The notes beneath the pieces were generated by a model. It was not told where the DNA came from and searched no databases. It saw nothing but the letters and a program-made list of their open reading frames with translations. The position numbers and the translations under genes were made by a program. A DNA stretch of 64,000 bases. Origin: Nocardioides sediminis (GTDB lineage: Bacteria; Actinomycetota; Actinomycetes; Propionibacteriales; Nocardioidaceae). This document shows, one piece after another, positions 1 through 8,059 of this stretch. Position 1 is the stretch's first letter, and each line of letters starts with the position of its first letter. The DNA is taken from NCBI RefSeq assembly GCF_003047295.1, contig NZ_PZYZ01000003.1, forward strand, positions 248,001 to 312,000. Direction: 5' to 3'.

Positions 1-3000
1 GTCGGCGCGGCGGGCGCGCGCCCCCTCGACCCGTCCCGCCCCCTCGAGAGCCGCCGCCCAGACCCGCAGTGACGCTGCGAGCCGCCACGGGACGCGATGG
101 CGGCCGAAGACCTCGGCCGCCCGCCGTGCCTCCGCCTCGGCGGCCGTCCAGTCGGTGTCGCGCAGGGCGACGCGGCCTCGGGCCAGGGCCACCTCCCCCA
201 CCAGCCCGCGCCAGTCCTCGCCGCCGGCCAGGACGCCCTCGCACCGGGCGAGGTGGGCGGCAGCATGGTCCGGAGGGGTGGTGGGGAGCCCGGCCAGTCG
301 GGCCCGGAGCCAGACCTCGCTCGGGACCTGGGGGGACGCGGCGACGATCTCGAGCCCCTGGTGCAGCACCTCGGCCGCCCGGCGGTCCTCGCCCAGCGCC
401 AGCAGCGCGTCGGCGAGCCAGCGGGCGTTCGCGACCGCGTCGTGACGGTCACCGGCGGCGAGGTCGTGGTCGAGCGCCGCCTGCCACTGGTCGGCCGCCT
501 CCTCCCACTCCCCCGTCAGGAAGCGGACCAGCCGCCGGCCCACGGCCTCCTCCGGCAGGCGGGCCGCCGCCCGCTGGGCCACGTCGAGCTCGCCGGTCGT
601 GGCCAGGGCCAGCACGAGCTGGTCCGTCAGGGCGTCGTGCTGCTGGAGCAGCCGGTCGACACGGGGCTGGCCGAGGCCGCGTCGGCACCACGACCGCCCC
701 TGGTCCGGGTCGAGCAGGTAGACCGTGCAGATCAGGGCGGCGGCATTGGAGGGCGGCCAGCCCGCCGCAGGGTCGCCGAGGGCGCGTGCGGCGGACCAGG
801 CCGTCTCCAGGTGGGCCAGCGCGGCGGTGGGGTGGCCGAGGTCGAGGGCGAGCCAGCCCCGACCCCAGTCGGCCACGAGCGACGGCTCGACCCGGCCGGT
901 GGCCTCGGCGATCGCGTGGCACCGGTCGGCGGCCGCGGCCATGGTCGCGGTGTCGAGGGCGTGCATGGCGGCGGAGAGCCGGCCACGGTGGAGGCCGAAG
1001 CGGTCCTCGGGCGAGGGCAGCATCCGCTCGGCCGCCCGGAAGTGCTCCAGCGCACGGACGACGTCCATGTGGGCGTGCGGGACGACGAGGGCTCCCCCCA
1101 GCCGGGTGTGGACCATGCCGGCAGCCTCCGTGTCGCCGCACGCGAGGAAGGTGCCCAGGGCGCTCTCGAGGAGCTCGACGACCCGGTCGTAGCCGCGGCC
1201 GGCACGGAGCCGCAGGCGAGCCACGTCGACACGGGCCGCGGCCTGCTCGGTCGGCGTGGCCGATCGGTCCAGCAGGCCGAGGCGGGCCTCGGCCAGCCGG
1301 ACGGCGACGTCGAAGCCGAAGGCGGCCGCCGCCACGTCCACGGCCCGCCCGACGAGGGCCGCCGCCTCCGCGGGATCGGCGGCCGGCCCGGCCTCGATGG
1401 CGTGACCGGCGGCGGCGATCACGTCTGCGTCGGCAGGGTGCGCGCCGAGCACCGCCGCGACCGCCCGCTGGTGGAGCCGCTGGCGCCGCGGGAGCGGGAT
1501 CTCGCCGTGGACGGCCTCCCGCAGCAGGTCGTGCTGGAACGCGTAGCCCCCGGCCCACGACTGCCCCGCCTCGACGAGGAAGCCGCTGCTCACGGCCCGC
1601 TCGAGCGCTTGGACGACGCGCTCCTCGCGCTCCTCGAGCACGTGCCCCAATCGCGCCAGCTCCACCTCGCGTCCGAGCACCGCCGCGGCGGACAGGGCGG
1701 CCAGCGTCTCGTCGCCGAGCTGCCGGAGCCGGTGCCGCAGCACGCCCCGCAGGCCGGTGGGGAGGTCCTCGCCGAGACGGCCGGAACGCAGGTCGTCGGG
1801 TCCCAGGTCACGGAGCACCTCACGGGCGAAGAACGGGTTGCCGCCGGTCCGCTCCCACAGCGCCTCCACGAGCGCGGGCGATGCGTCCACGCCGTCCCGG
1901 TGCAGCGATGCCACCAGGTCGGCGAGGTCGTCCCGGTCCAGGGCTGAGAGCGACACCGGGCGGGTCATCTCGTGGACGCCGCCACGGCCCAGCAGACCGG
2001 CGAGCGGAGCGTGCCGTGTCCCCGGGGGATCGCGGAAGCAGACGAGCACCAGTGACTGCTCCGGCAGCCGAGTGGCGAGCGCCGCGAGGAGGTCGGACTC
2101 CTCGGCGGTCAGCCGTTCGGCGTCCTCGACGACGAGCAGCACCGGCCCGTCCCGCGCCAGGGCAGCCAGGAGCCACTCCACTCCACGGACGAGTCCGGCA
2201 CGCAGGTCGGGGTCGGCGATCGGTGGTGCGTCGGCCTCCGAGCCGACCTCCAGGGGGAGCAGCGGGTGCAGCCGGGCGCGTACGCCGGTGGGCGCAGCGG
2301 CGACCAGCTGCTGCACGGCGGTGCTCCCACCCAGTGCCGAGGACAGGGCGGCGTACGGCACCGTCTCGTCGCAGCGCCCGACCAGGACGGTGGCGCCGTC
2401 CCGGGCGGCGTGGTGGGCCAGCTCGGCGGCCAGCCTCGACTTCCCCACGCCCGCGGGCCCGCCGAGCGCCAGCAGCCCCCTCCCCCCGTCGCGTACTTCC
2501 CCCCAGGCGTCGGTCGCCGTCGCGAGGGCGGCGTCCCGGCCGACCATGGGTGAGCGCCGGAGCGCGGCGAAGACGGCGTCCGACGGCTGTCGCGCGACGG
2601 GCGCCCGCGGCTCGGGGACGACCGGTCCGACCTCGCGGGACGACGTCGTGGCGTCGACGGCGAGGAGCAGCGCCGGGTCCTGCCGGAGCACGGCGGTCTC
2701 GAGCGCCTGGAGCTCCGGGCCGGGGTCGATGCCCAGCTCGTCACCGAGGCGCTGCCTGGTCGTCGCGTACGCCGCCAGTGCATCGGCCTGGCGTCCCGAG
2801 CGGTAGAGCGCCAGCACGAGCAGGCCGCACAGGCGCTCGTGGAAGGGGTGCGCCGCGACCAGCTCCTGCAGCCGTCCGACCACCTCACGGTGCTGGCCGA
2901 GCTCGAGGGCTGCGGCCATCGCGGCCTCCTCCGCGACGACACGGAGCTCACCGAGCCGGGCGACGGTGGTCTCGGCGAAGTCGGGCGGGCCTAGGTCGCT

Positions 3001-3453
3001 CAGCACCTCGCCGCGCCACAGAGAGAGGGCGTCGCGCAGCAGCGCAGCGGCGCGGGCGGGGTCGCCCATCCCGAGGGCCTCCCGGGCGCGGTCGACGAGG
3101 TCCTCGAAGACCTCGGCGTCGAGGTCGGCCCGGTCGAGGAGCAGCGCATAGCCTCCCGGACGGTTGACGAGGCCGCCGTCGGCTCCGGCCGCGGCCAGGA
3201 CCCGGCGTACGGCGGCGACGTGGGTGCGCAGGGTGGTCGCGGCCCCCTCGGAGGGGGACTCGCCCCACATGGAGGTCACGAGGAGCTCGCTGCTCAGCGG
3301 TCGATGGGGATGGAGCAGGAGCAGCGCCAGCAGCTGGCGCGCTCGCGGCCCGCCGAGGGCCACCGGACGCCCGTCGGCGTCGCACACCTGGAGCGGCCCC
3401 AGGATGCCGAAGCGGGGGGCCGTTCCAGGCGGCTGAGTGTGCACGCCACTCAT
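1..3453 (-). CDS. SARP/BTAD-family transcriptional regulator with ATPase and TPR-like region (3' end outside window)
   Basis: This frame is open from the ATG at 3453 to base 1 (1151 codons), so the C-terminus lies beyond the window. Residues about 12-95 look like the OmpR-type winged helix of SARP regulators (FGILGPLQV start). A BTAD-like helical region follows to about residue 245. An NTPase module has a Walker A motif GGPAGVGKSR (Lys338) and a Walker B motif VLLVVEDAE (residues 438-446). The rest is Ala/Leu-rich helical repeats as in AfsR/MalT-like STAND proteins. In this family the protein activates transcription after nucleotide- or ligand-driven oligomerisation; the target here is unknown. 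No biosynthetic cluster is visible nearby. The methyltransferase gene ends 42 bp upstream on the same strand, so co-transcription is possible. Whether a LuxR-type HTH sits at the missing C-terminus cannot be seen. Confidence 0.85.
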   Translation of the reverse strand, partial: MSGVHTQPPGTAPRFGILGPLQVCDADGRPVALGGPRARQLLALLLLHPHRPLSSELLVTSMWGESPSEGAATTLRTHVAAVRRVLAAAGADGGLVNRPGGYALLLDRADLDAEVFEDLVDRAREALGMGDPARAAALLRDALSLWRGEVLSDLGPPDFAETTVARLGELRVVAEEAAMAAALELGQHREVVGRLQELVAAHPFHERLCGLLVLALYRSGRQADALAAYATTRQRLGDELGIDPGPELQALETAVLRQDPALLLAVDATTSSREVGPVVPEPRAPVARQPSDAVFAALRRSPMVGRDAALATATDAWGEVRDGGRGLLALGGPAGVGKSRLAAELAHHAARDGATVLVGRCDETVPYAALSSALGGSTAVQQLVAAAPTGVRARLHPLLPLEVGSEADAPPIADPDLRAGLVRGVEWLLAALARDGPVLLVVEDAERLTAEESDLLAALATRLPEQSLVLVCFRDPPGTRHAPLAGLLGRGGVHEMTRPVSLSALDRDDLADLVASLHRDGVDASPALVEALWERTGGNPFFAREVLRDLGPDDLRSGRLGEDLPTGLRGVLRHRLRQLGDETLAALSAAAVLGREVELARLGHVLEEREERVVQALERAVSSGFLVEAGQSWAGGYAFQHDLLREAVHGEIPLPRRQRLHQRAVAAVLGAHPADADVIAAAGHAIEAGPAADPAEAAALVGRAVDVAAAAFGFDVAVRLAEARLGLLDRSATPTEQAAARVDVARLRLRAGRGYDRVVELLESALGTFLACGDTEAAGMVHTRLGGALVVPHAHMDVVRALEHFRAAERMLPSPEDRFGLHRGRLSAAMHALDTATMAAAADRCHAIAEATGRVEPSLVADWGRGWLALDLGHPTAALAHLETAWSAARALGDPAAGWPPSNAAALICTVYLLDPDQGRSWCRRGLGQPRVDRLLQQHDALTDQLVLALATTGELDVAQRAAARLPEEAVGRRLVRFLTGEWEEAADQWQAALDHDLAAGDRHDAVANARWLADALLALGEDRRAAEVLHQGLEIVAASPQVPSEVWLRARLAGLPTTPPDHAAAHLARCEGVLAGGEDWRGLVGEVALARGRVALRDTDWTAAEAEARRAAEVFGRHRVPWRLAASLRVWAAALEGAGRVEGARARRAD

Positions 3454-3495
3454 GCGCTCACCCTAGTTGGCGGGGCGAGCCGCGGGCCCGTCCGA

Positions 3496-4323
3496 TCAGT
3501 GACGGGTGGCGCTCACGATGCGGAACTCCCAGTCCGTCACGAGGCCCTCGACACCCGGCCGTGCGTTCGCCTCCGCGTGGCTGACGAGGTCGGCGCGCAT
3601 CGCCGCCCGGCCCGCGTCGTCGAGCCGCGACGCAGCAGCCCGGGTCGGCCCGTAGTAGTCCAGGAAGAGGTCGGCGAACGCCTCCGCGCTGGTGAACCTC
3701 TGCGTGACCGTGTGCAGGGACGAGTGCACGTCGACGGCGTCGTCCCCCAGGAGCTCGGCGACGACGTCCTCCTCGCCCCACCGGACCGGCGACTGGGCGC
3801 CGGGCGGCGGCGACACGTGCCGGCCCACGATGCCGAGGATGCCGCCCACGAACCCGGGTCGGGTCCAGGACGCCAGGACGATCCGGCCGCCGCTCCGGAC
3901 CACCCGCACCAGCTCCGAGGCGGCACGGTCGTGGTCCGCGGCGAACATGACACCGATCGCCGAGACGGCGACGTCGAAGCTGCCGTCGGCGAAGGGGAGC
4001 TGCTCGGCGGGCGCCTCGACGAAGCCGACGTCCAGCCGCTCGGCGGCGGCCCGCGCCCGGGCGATGTCGAGCAGCGCGGGGACGTAGTCGATCCCGGTGA
4101 CGCGTGCGCCGGCCCTGGCTGCGGCGAGGGCGGCGTGCCCCGTGCCGGTGGCGACGTCGAGGACCTCCTCGCCGGGGACGATCGCGGCCGCGGAGACCAT
4201 GGCCTCGTTGACGGGCACGGTGAGGGCGGCGATCCGGTTGTAGTCGCCGGAGCTCCACACCTGCTGCTGCTTCGCGCGCAGTGCGGTCATGGCCTCGGCG
4301 GGGTCGAGCTGGGTTGCGGACAT
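3496..4323 (-). CDS. Class I SAM-dependent methyltransferase
   Basis: A 275-residue protein in the UbiE/Methyltransf_11 style. Motif I reads VLDVATGTGHAAL (about residues 50-62). An acidic residue ends beta-2 (TGIDYVPALL), and the motif II/III region is LPFADGSFDVAVS with LVRVVRSGGRIVLASW. The ATG at 4323 was chosen over the longer frame because GGAAGG lies just upstream and the preceding stretch is low-complexity, with repeated TGGATGGTGCTGG words at 4341-4365. The substrate is not predictable; small-molecule or quinone methylation is typical of relatives. It lies 42 bp before the SARP regulator and about 100 bp after a small gene on the same strand, so the three may form one transcript. Confidence 0.85.
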   Translation of the reverse strand: MSATQLDPAEAMTALRAKQQQVWSSGDYNRIAALTVPVNEAMVSAAAIVPGEEVLDVATGTGHAALAAARAGARVTGIDYVPALLDIARARAAAERLDVGFVEAPAEQLPFADGSFDVAVSAIGVMFAADHDRAASELVRVVRSGGRIVLASWTRPGFVGGILGIVGRHVSPPPGAQSPVRWGEEDVVAELLGDDAVDVHSSLHTVTQRFTSAEAFADLFLDYYGPTRAAASRLDDAGRAAMRADLVSHAEANARPGVEGLVTDWEFRIVSATRH

Positions 4324-4427
4324 GGTGGTTCCTTCCATGTGGATGGTGCTGGTGGATGGTGCTGGTGGTTGCTGGCGGGTGCCGGTGGTTGGTGGCCTAC
4401 GCCATGGGCGCCGAAGCGTCCGGCACC

Positions 4428-4661
4428 TCACACGAAGACGGCGACCAGGGCCGCGGCCCAGGCCGCGGCGGCGGGCAGGCCTTCGCGGGCCGCCGACGCC
4501 AGGCGTCGTCGGGTGGCGCCCGTGGTGTGGGTCGTGCGGGCAGTGCGGGCGGTGCGCTGGGCGAGGCGCAGCTCGTGCGCCGCCCGGCGGGCCGGATGGT
4601 GTGCGTCCCGCACGACCTCGCTGGTGCGGGACTCCGCCAAGAGCTGGTGGATGGTGCTCAT
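4428..4661 (-). CDS. Small basic protein with hydrophobic C-terminus, unknown function
   Basis: A 77-residue ORF with a strong ribosome binding site (AAGGAGG about 6 nt before the ATG at 4661). It is Arg/Ala-rich in the first 55 residues, including a run of RTART-type repeats, and ends in an Ala-rich hydrophobic stretch (LPAAAAWAAALVAVF) that could be a C-terminal membrane anchor. I recognise no family. Its position on the same strand, about 100 bp before the methyltransferase, suggests a shared transcript. The GTG one codon earlier is a less likely start. It is judged real mainly from the ribosome binding site and codon bias. Confidence 0.5.
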   Translation of the reverse strand: MSTIHQLLAESRTSEVVRDAHHPARRAAHELRLAQRTARTARTTHTTGATRRRLASAAREGLPAAAAWAAALVAVFV

Positions 4662-4778
4662 CACTCCTCCTTGTTGTTCAGGCGACGAGCGTCCTGCGCG
4701 GCCGTTGAGACGGCGTTGAGGTGCGGTGGAGGTGGCGGCGCGGCGGGCGGCCTGTGTCCAGAACGTGCACGAGCCCGT

Positions 4779-4802
4779 GTGATGTCTCAGGACTTCGGTG
4801 AC
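4779..4802 (+). repeat. Left terminal inverted repeat of the IS481-type remnant
   Basis: Twenty-four bases that are the reverse complement of 5252-5275 with one mismatch. They define the left edge of the dead element. Confidence 0.8.
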
Positions 4803-5231
4803 GGCTCGGGGGTCTTGGGGCGTGGGCCGGCGGGGTTGGCCGTTGCCGACGCACCCGACCCCCGGGGGCTGGGCGTGTGTGCTCGGCGAGGACCTCGCCG
4901 TCCAAAGCTAGTGATGGTGAGGGCATCGGCGTCGGTGACGACCAGGACGTGTCGGAGTCCGTCCTGGCCTCCGACCATGTAGGTGACGGAGTCCAGGCGG
5001 AAGGTGCCCGCGGTCGTCAGTCTCTTCAGCGTGGTGCCCTCGGGCGGGTCCGGGGCTGCTGTACTCGCGGTCGGCGGATGATCCGAGCGCCAGCGACGCT
5101 ATCGACGGCACGACCTCCAGGCCCATCGCGTGCATCTTGTCGTGCACGCTGATCGGCCCGTGGTCCAGCCCGGAGGCCTCCGGGCTGCGAGCACCCGAGC
5201 CCGCATCGCGGCCTCGGCGCAGGAGTGTCAC
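4787..5231 (-). pseudogene. Transposase remnant (IS481/integrase-core type), deleted and frameshifted
   Basis: Three frames of the minus strand carry family-like pieces in order. One has GPISVHDKMHAMGLEVVPS (about 5085-5165), which resembles the N-terminal helix-turn-helix region of actinobacterial IS481 transposases. The next has TTAGTFRLDSVTYMVGGQDG and RHVLVVTDADALTI (about 4905-5015), the usual C-terminal beta-rich tail. The last has LDGEVLAEHTRPAPG (about 4861-4908). The catalytic DDE core between the first two pieces is missing, and at least two frame changes are needed to join the parts. It therefore cannot encode an active transposase. Family assignment is from remembered motif similarity, not a search. 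Confidence 0.7.
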
Positions 5232-5251
5232 CGATGTCCTGACGCAGAACT

Positions 5252-5275
5252 GTCACGGAAGTCCTGAGACATCAC
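5252..5275 (-). repeat. Right terminal inverted repeat of the IS481-type remnant
   Basis: Pairs with 4779-4802 at 23 of 24 positions. The adjacent unit at 5226-5242 repeats the TGTCAC-GA-GTCCTGA theme in the same orientation. Confidence 0.8.
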
Positions 5276-5300
5276 GGACGCACACGAACCCGAGAATCCC

Positions 5301-5329
5301 TTGACTCGAACACCTGTTCGAGAGACAAT
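5301..5329 (+). promoter_or_regulatory. Sigma-70-like promoter with embedded LexA (SOS) box for the DUF222 gene
   Basis: A -35 TTGACT (5301-5306), a 17-bp spacer and a -10 GACAAT (5324-5329) put the transcription start at or next to the ATG at 5335, so the message is predicted to be leaderless. The perfect palindrome TCGAACACCTGTTCGA (5306-5321) fills the spacer and matches the actinobacterial/Gram-positive LexA operator TCGAAC-N4-GTTCGA. LexA bound there would block RNA polymerase until DNA damage. Confidence 0.8.
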
Positions 5330-5334
5330 GGGAC

Positions 5335-6795
5335 ATGACCTCGACCGCGTCCCCCTCCGAGCCCCAGGGTTCGCCTGTGCTCGACGAGCTGGACGAGCGT
5401 GGGCTGCTGGACGTGGCCGGCTCTCGCCGCGTCGTACGACGCCTGGCCGAGGTCGACGAGATGCTGGTGGCTGCGCAGTGGGCGGTGCTCCACGGCCACC
5501 CGCGCGACGACCGGGACCCGATGACCCAGCCGGGCGGAGACGGCACCCCGGACGTGCGGGAGTACTGCTTGGCCGAGCTGGCCATGGCCCAGGAGACCCA
5601 CGCCCTGACCGCACGGGCGCTGATCGCCGACACCCTGGACCTCATCCATCGGCTGCCCCGCACCTGGGCGATCGTCCAGGCCGGGCAGTGCGAGCCCTGG
5701 GTCGCCCGCAAGGTCGCCTCTATGTCGCGGCCCCTGCTCGCGGAGGCCATCGGCGTCGTCGACCGGGCCGTGGCTCGGGCCATCGCCGGCCACGCCCCGT
5801 CGACTGTCCTCTCGATCGCCCGGGCCAAGGTCATCGAGGCCGACCCCGAGACCCACGCCGCCGAGCGCGAGCGGCTCCGGCACGAGCGCTACGTGCGGCT
5901 GGGCAAGGCCGACGAGCTCGGCTACCGCCACGTCATCGCCCGCGTCACCGCCGGCGACGCCGCGTGGATCGACGCCATGGTCGACCGCGTCGCCGACATC
6001 CTGACCGCGACGCACGGGCACGACCACAACCGCGACGAGCTCCGCTCCCTGGCCATGGGCTGGCTCGCCCGCCCCGTCGACCTCCTCAAGCTGCTGCTCG
6101 AGCACACCGACACCGACGGGCCCGCCGAGGCCGACTCCGCGCAGCCCGATCAGCCCGTGTGGGCACCCGACCACCTGGCCGACACCGTGCAGCGACTGTG
6201 CAGCCTCCCCGCCCGCAGGCTCGCCTCCCTGCGCAGCCGCGGTCACCTCTTCGTCCACGTCACCGACGAGGCCCTCCGGTCCCGCACCGGCATCGCCCGG
6301 GTCGAGGGCGTCGGCCCCGTCCCCGTCGCCCAGCTCGCGGACCTCCTCGGCCACGCCGACGTCACCGTCCAGCCCGTCCTCGACCTGCGCGATCGCCGCC
6401 GCACCGACGCCTACGAGCACCCCGAGTCGCTCAAGGACCACGTCTGGACGCAGACCGGCGGCGACGTCTTCCCCTACAGCCCCCGCACCGCCACCCGTGC
6501 CGACGTCGACTTCGACCACAGCACGGCCTACGACCAGACCGGACCCCCCGGCCAGACCGGCCCCCACAACAGCGGCCCGCTCCGCAGACGCCACCACCGG
6601 TGGAAGACCCACGGCGGCTACCGCTGCCACGTCGCCGGCCCGGGCCGGCACCTCTGGCAGACCCCCAACGGCCTGACCTACCTCGTCGACCACCGCGGCA
6701 CCCACCGACTGACCGACGACGAGGCCGACTTCATCCTCACCGCGCCCGCCGGCGTCGACATCCACCTCTCCCCCGTCGAGCTGGTCCTGTCCTGA
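5335..6795 (+). CDS. DUF222 (13E12-type) protein with HNH-like C-terminus lacking zinc cysteines
   Basis: A 486-residue protein. The first about 330 residues match the helical DUF222 domain shared by the actinobacterial 13E12 repeat family. The C-terminal about 100 residues keep an HNH-like order (DFDHSTAYD, then NSGPLRRRHHRWKTHGG) but lack the two CxxC pairs that bind structural zinc in the paralogue at 27355-28788. Either the fold works without zinc or the nuclease is decayed. The start at 5335 fits a leaderless transcript from the SOS-type promoter immediately upstream. SOS control of 13E12-family genes is established in Mycobacterium tuberculosis, so a DNA-damage role is likely, but the biochemical function is unknown. 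An IS remnant lies directly upstream. Confidence 0.85.
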   Translation: MTSTASPSEPQGSPVLDELDERGLLDVAGSRRVVRRLAEVDEMLVAAQWAVLHGHPRDDRDPMTQPGGDGTPDVREYCLAELAMAQETHALTARALIADTLDLIHRLPRTWAIVQAGQCEPWVARKVASMSRPLLAEAIGVVDRAVARAIAGHAPSTVLSIARAKVIEADPETHAAERERLRHERYVRLGKADELGYRHVIARVTAGDAAWIDAMVDRVADILTATHGHDHNRDELRSLAMGWLARPVDLLKLLLEHTDTDGPAEADSAQPDQPVWAPDHLADTVQRLCSLPARRLASLRSRGHLFVHVTDEALRSRTGIARVEGVGPVPVAQLADLLGHADVTVQPVLDLRDRRRTDAYEHPESLKDHVWTQTGGDVFPYSPRTATRADVDFDHSTAYDQTGPPGQTGPHNSGPLRRRHHRWKTHGGYRCHVAGPGRHLWQTPNGLTYLVDHRGTHRLTDDEADFILTAPAGVDIHLSPVELVLS

Positions 6796-6841
6796 CGCGC
6801 GCGCGAGCCCCACGGTGCCGACGCAGTCTCCGGAAGTGAGT

Positions 6842-7042
6842 TCAGACCGACCGCTCGAAGGTGACGAGCAGGCCCTCGACCCCGCCCGGACCGACGCGAC
6901 CCTTGATCTCGGCGCCCGTGATCGCTCTCAGCCGCCACCCCTGCCGGGCGTGCTCGTTGAGCAGCCCCTCCAGCTTGTCACCGGACATCTTGCCGCCGAG
7001 CAGCTTCTCGCGGACCTCGACCACCTTGTACTCGTACGTCAT
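6842..7042 (-). CDS. DUF4177 domain protein
   Basis: A 66-residue protein opening MTYEYKVVEVREKLLGGKM and continuing LEGLLNEHARQGWRLRAI, the usual DUF4177 pattern (EYKVV, then NxxxxxGWxL). It is a small alpha/beta domain of unknown biochemical role found across bacteria. It fills most of the space between the DUF222 gene and the deaminase and appears monocistronic. No clear Shine-Dalgarno sequence precedes the ATG at 7042, so a leaderless message is possible. Confidence 0.8.
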   Translation of the reverse strand: MTYEYKVVEVREKLLGGKMSGDKLEGLLNEHARQGWRLRAITGAEIKGRVGPGGVEGLLVTFERSV

Positions 7043-7115
7043 GCGCCGACCGTAGACCGAGGAATCCCCGCGCCTGATGAGGCCAAGGTCCCGCAGATCG
7101 TCCTAGTGTCGTCGG

Positions 7116-7649
7116 ATGGACGAGCGCAACGGACTGACCCCGCAGGACCTCACCCACCTCCGTCGCTGCGTCGACCTCGCGCGCGAGGCGCTCGCCGACG
7201 GGGACGAGCCCTTCGGGTCGGTGCTGGTCGACCCGGACGGCCACGTGCTGCAGGAGGACCGCAACCGCACGGCCGGCGGCGACCAGACCCGGCACCCGGA
7301 GCTCGAGCTGGCGCGGTGGGCGGCGGCCCACGTGGCGCCGGACGTGCGCCCGCGCTGCACCGTCTACACCTCGGGTGAGCACTGCCCGATGTGCGCCGCC
7401 GGGCACGCCTGGGTGGGCCTCGGCCGGATCGTGTACGCCGGGTCGACCGAGCAGCTGACCCGGTGGCGCGCGGACTGGGGCCTGCCGCCCGGACCGGTCG
7501 CGCCCCTGCCGATCAACGCCGTGGCACCGGGCGTGCCGGTCGCGGGTCCGGCCGCCGGGCTGGCTGACGAGCTGCGAGAGCTGCACCGGCAGTCGGCACA
7601 GCGGGAGACGGCACAGCGGGAGACGGCACAGCGGGAGGGAGCGTCGTGA
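7116..7649 (+). CDS. Nucleoside/cytidine deaminase family protein
   Basis: A 177-residue zinc-dependent deaminase of the GuaD/TadA-like group. It has the proton-shuttle motif HPELE (normally HAE) and the zinc-cysteine motif SGEHCPMCAAG in place of the common EPCPMC. N-terminal DEPFGSVLVDPDGHV and the tail after GRIVYAGST agree with the family fold. Substrate cannot be assigned; guanine, cytosine or a modified nucleoside are options. The C-terminus is extended by an in-frame three-copy repeat (RETAQ units). The stop codon overlaps the GTG of the following VOC gene (GTGA), so the two are translationally coupled. Confidence 0.85.
   Translation: MDERNGLTPQDLTHLRRCVDLAREALADGDEPFGSVLVDPDGHVLQEDRNRTAGGDQTRHPELELARWAAAHVAPDVRPRCTVYTSGEHCPMCAAGHAWVGLGRIVYAGSTEQLTRWRADWGLPPGPVAPLPINAVAPGVPVAGPAAGLADELRELHRQSAQRETAQRETAQREGAS
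7594..7636 (+). repeat. Three tandem copies of a 15-bp unit at the deaminase 3' end
   Basis: Unit CGGCACAGCGGGAGA starts at 7594, 7609 and 7624, with the last copy truncated. It encodes AQRET repeats, and being a multiple of three it can vary in copy number without changing frame. Confidence 0.9.
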
Positions 7650-8053
7650 GCGGCATCCGGCAGCTGCGCCTGGTCGTCCACGCGAGCGACTACGAGCAGG
7701 CCGTGCACTTCTTCCGGGACGTGCTGGGGGCGCCCGTCGCGGAGGAGTACGCGAGCGACGGCGGTGCCCACGTGACGATCCTCGACGTGGGCCGAGCCAC
7801 CCTCGAGCTCTCCAACGACGCCCAGGTCGAGCTCATCGACCGCGTCGAGGTGGGACGCCGGGTGGCCCCACACCTGCGCGTCGCGCTGGAGGTGGACGAC
7901 TGCGAGGCGAGCACCCGCGACGCAGTGGAGGCGGGGGCGGAGCAGATCGCCCCGCCGACCCGGACGCCGTGGGACTCCCTCAACTCGCGCCTCGAGGCGC
8001 CGGCCGGCCTCCAGCTGACCCTCTTCCAGGAGCTCGGCAGGCCGGAGGAGTAG
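7646..8053 (+). CDS. VOC (glyoxalase/bleomycin resistance) family protein
   Basis: A 135-residue single VOC module. The first beta-alpha-beta unit is IRQLRLVVHASDYEQAVHFFRDVLG and the second carries RVALEVDDCEASTRDAVEAGAE, ending GLQLTLFQEL. Metal-ligand positions are only partly visible, so it may be a binding protein rather than an enzyme. It starts with GTG inside the deaminase stop (GTGA overlap). The pairing suggests a shared small-molecule detoxification role, but no substrate is evident. Confidence 0.85.
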   Translation: MSGIRQLRLVVHASDYEQAVHFFRDVLGAPVAEEYASDGGAHVTILDVGRATLELSNDAQVELIDRVEVGRRVAPHLRVALEVDDCEASTRDAVEAGAEQIAPPTRTPWDSLNSRLEAPAGLQLTLFQELGRPEE

Positions 8054-8059
8054 CAGCCC

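Larger units (their letters stand above)
4779..5275. mobile_element. Degenerate IS481-type insertion sequence remnant
   Basis: The 497-bp segment is bounded by 24-bp terminal inverted repeats matching at 23 of 24 positions (left 4779-4802, right 5252-5275; outer part GTGATGTCTCAGGACTTC). A second TIR-like unit, TGTCACCGATGTCCTGA, lies just inside the right end (5226-5242), the doubled-end arrangement I recall from actinobacterial IS481 elements. Full-length members are about 1 kb or more, so a large internal part is gone. The transposase inside is broken. No target duplication is convincing. The right end stops 25 bp before the promoter of the DUF222 gene. Confidence 0.75.

Noticed and set aside
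69..3167. Very long plus-strand ORFs (1032 and 616 codons) opposite the SARP regulator
   Set aside because: They are Arg/Pro/Gly-rich shadow frames. The minus-strand frame that runs to the edge has Walker motifs and normal composition.
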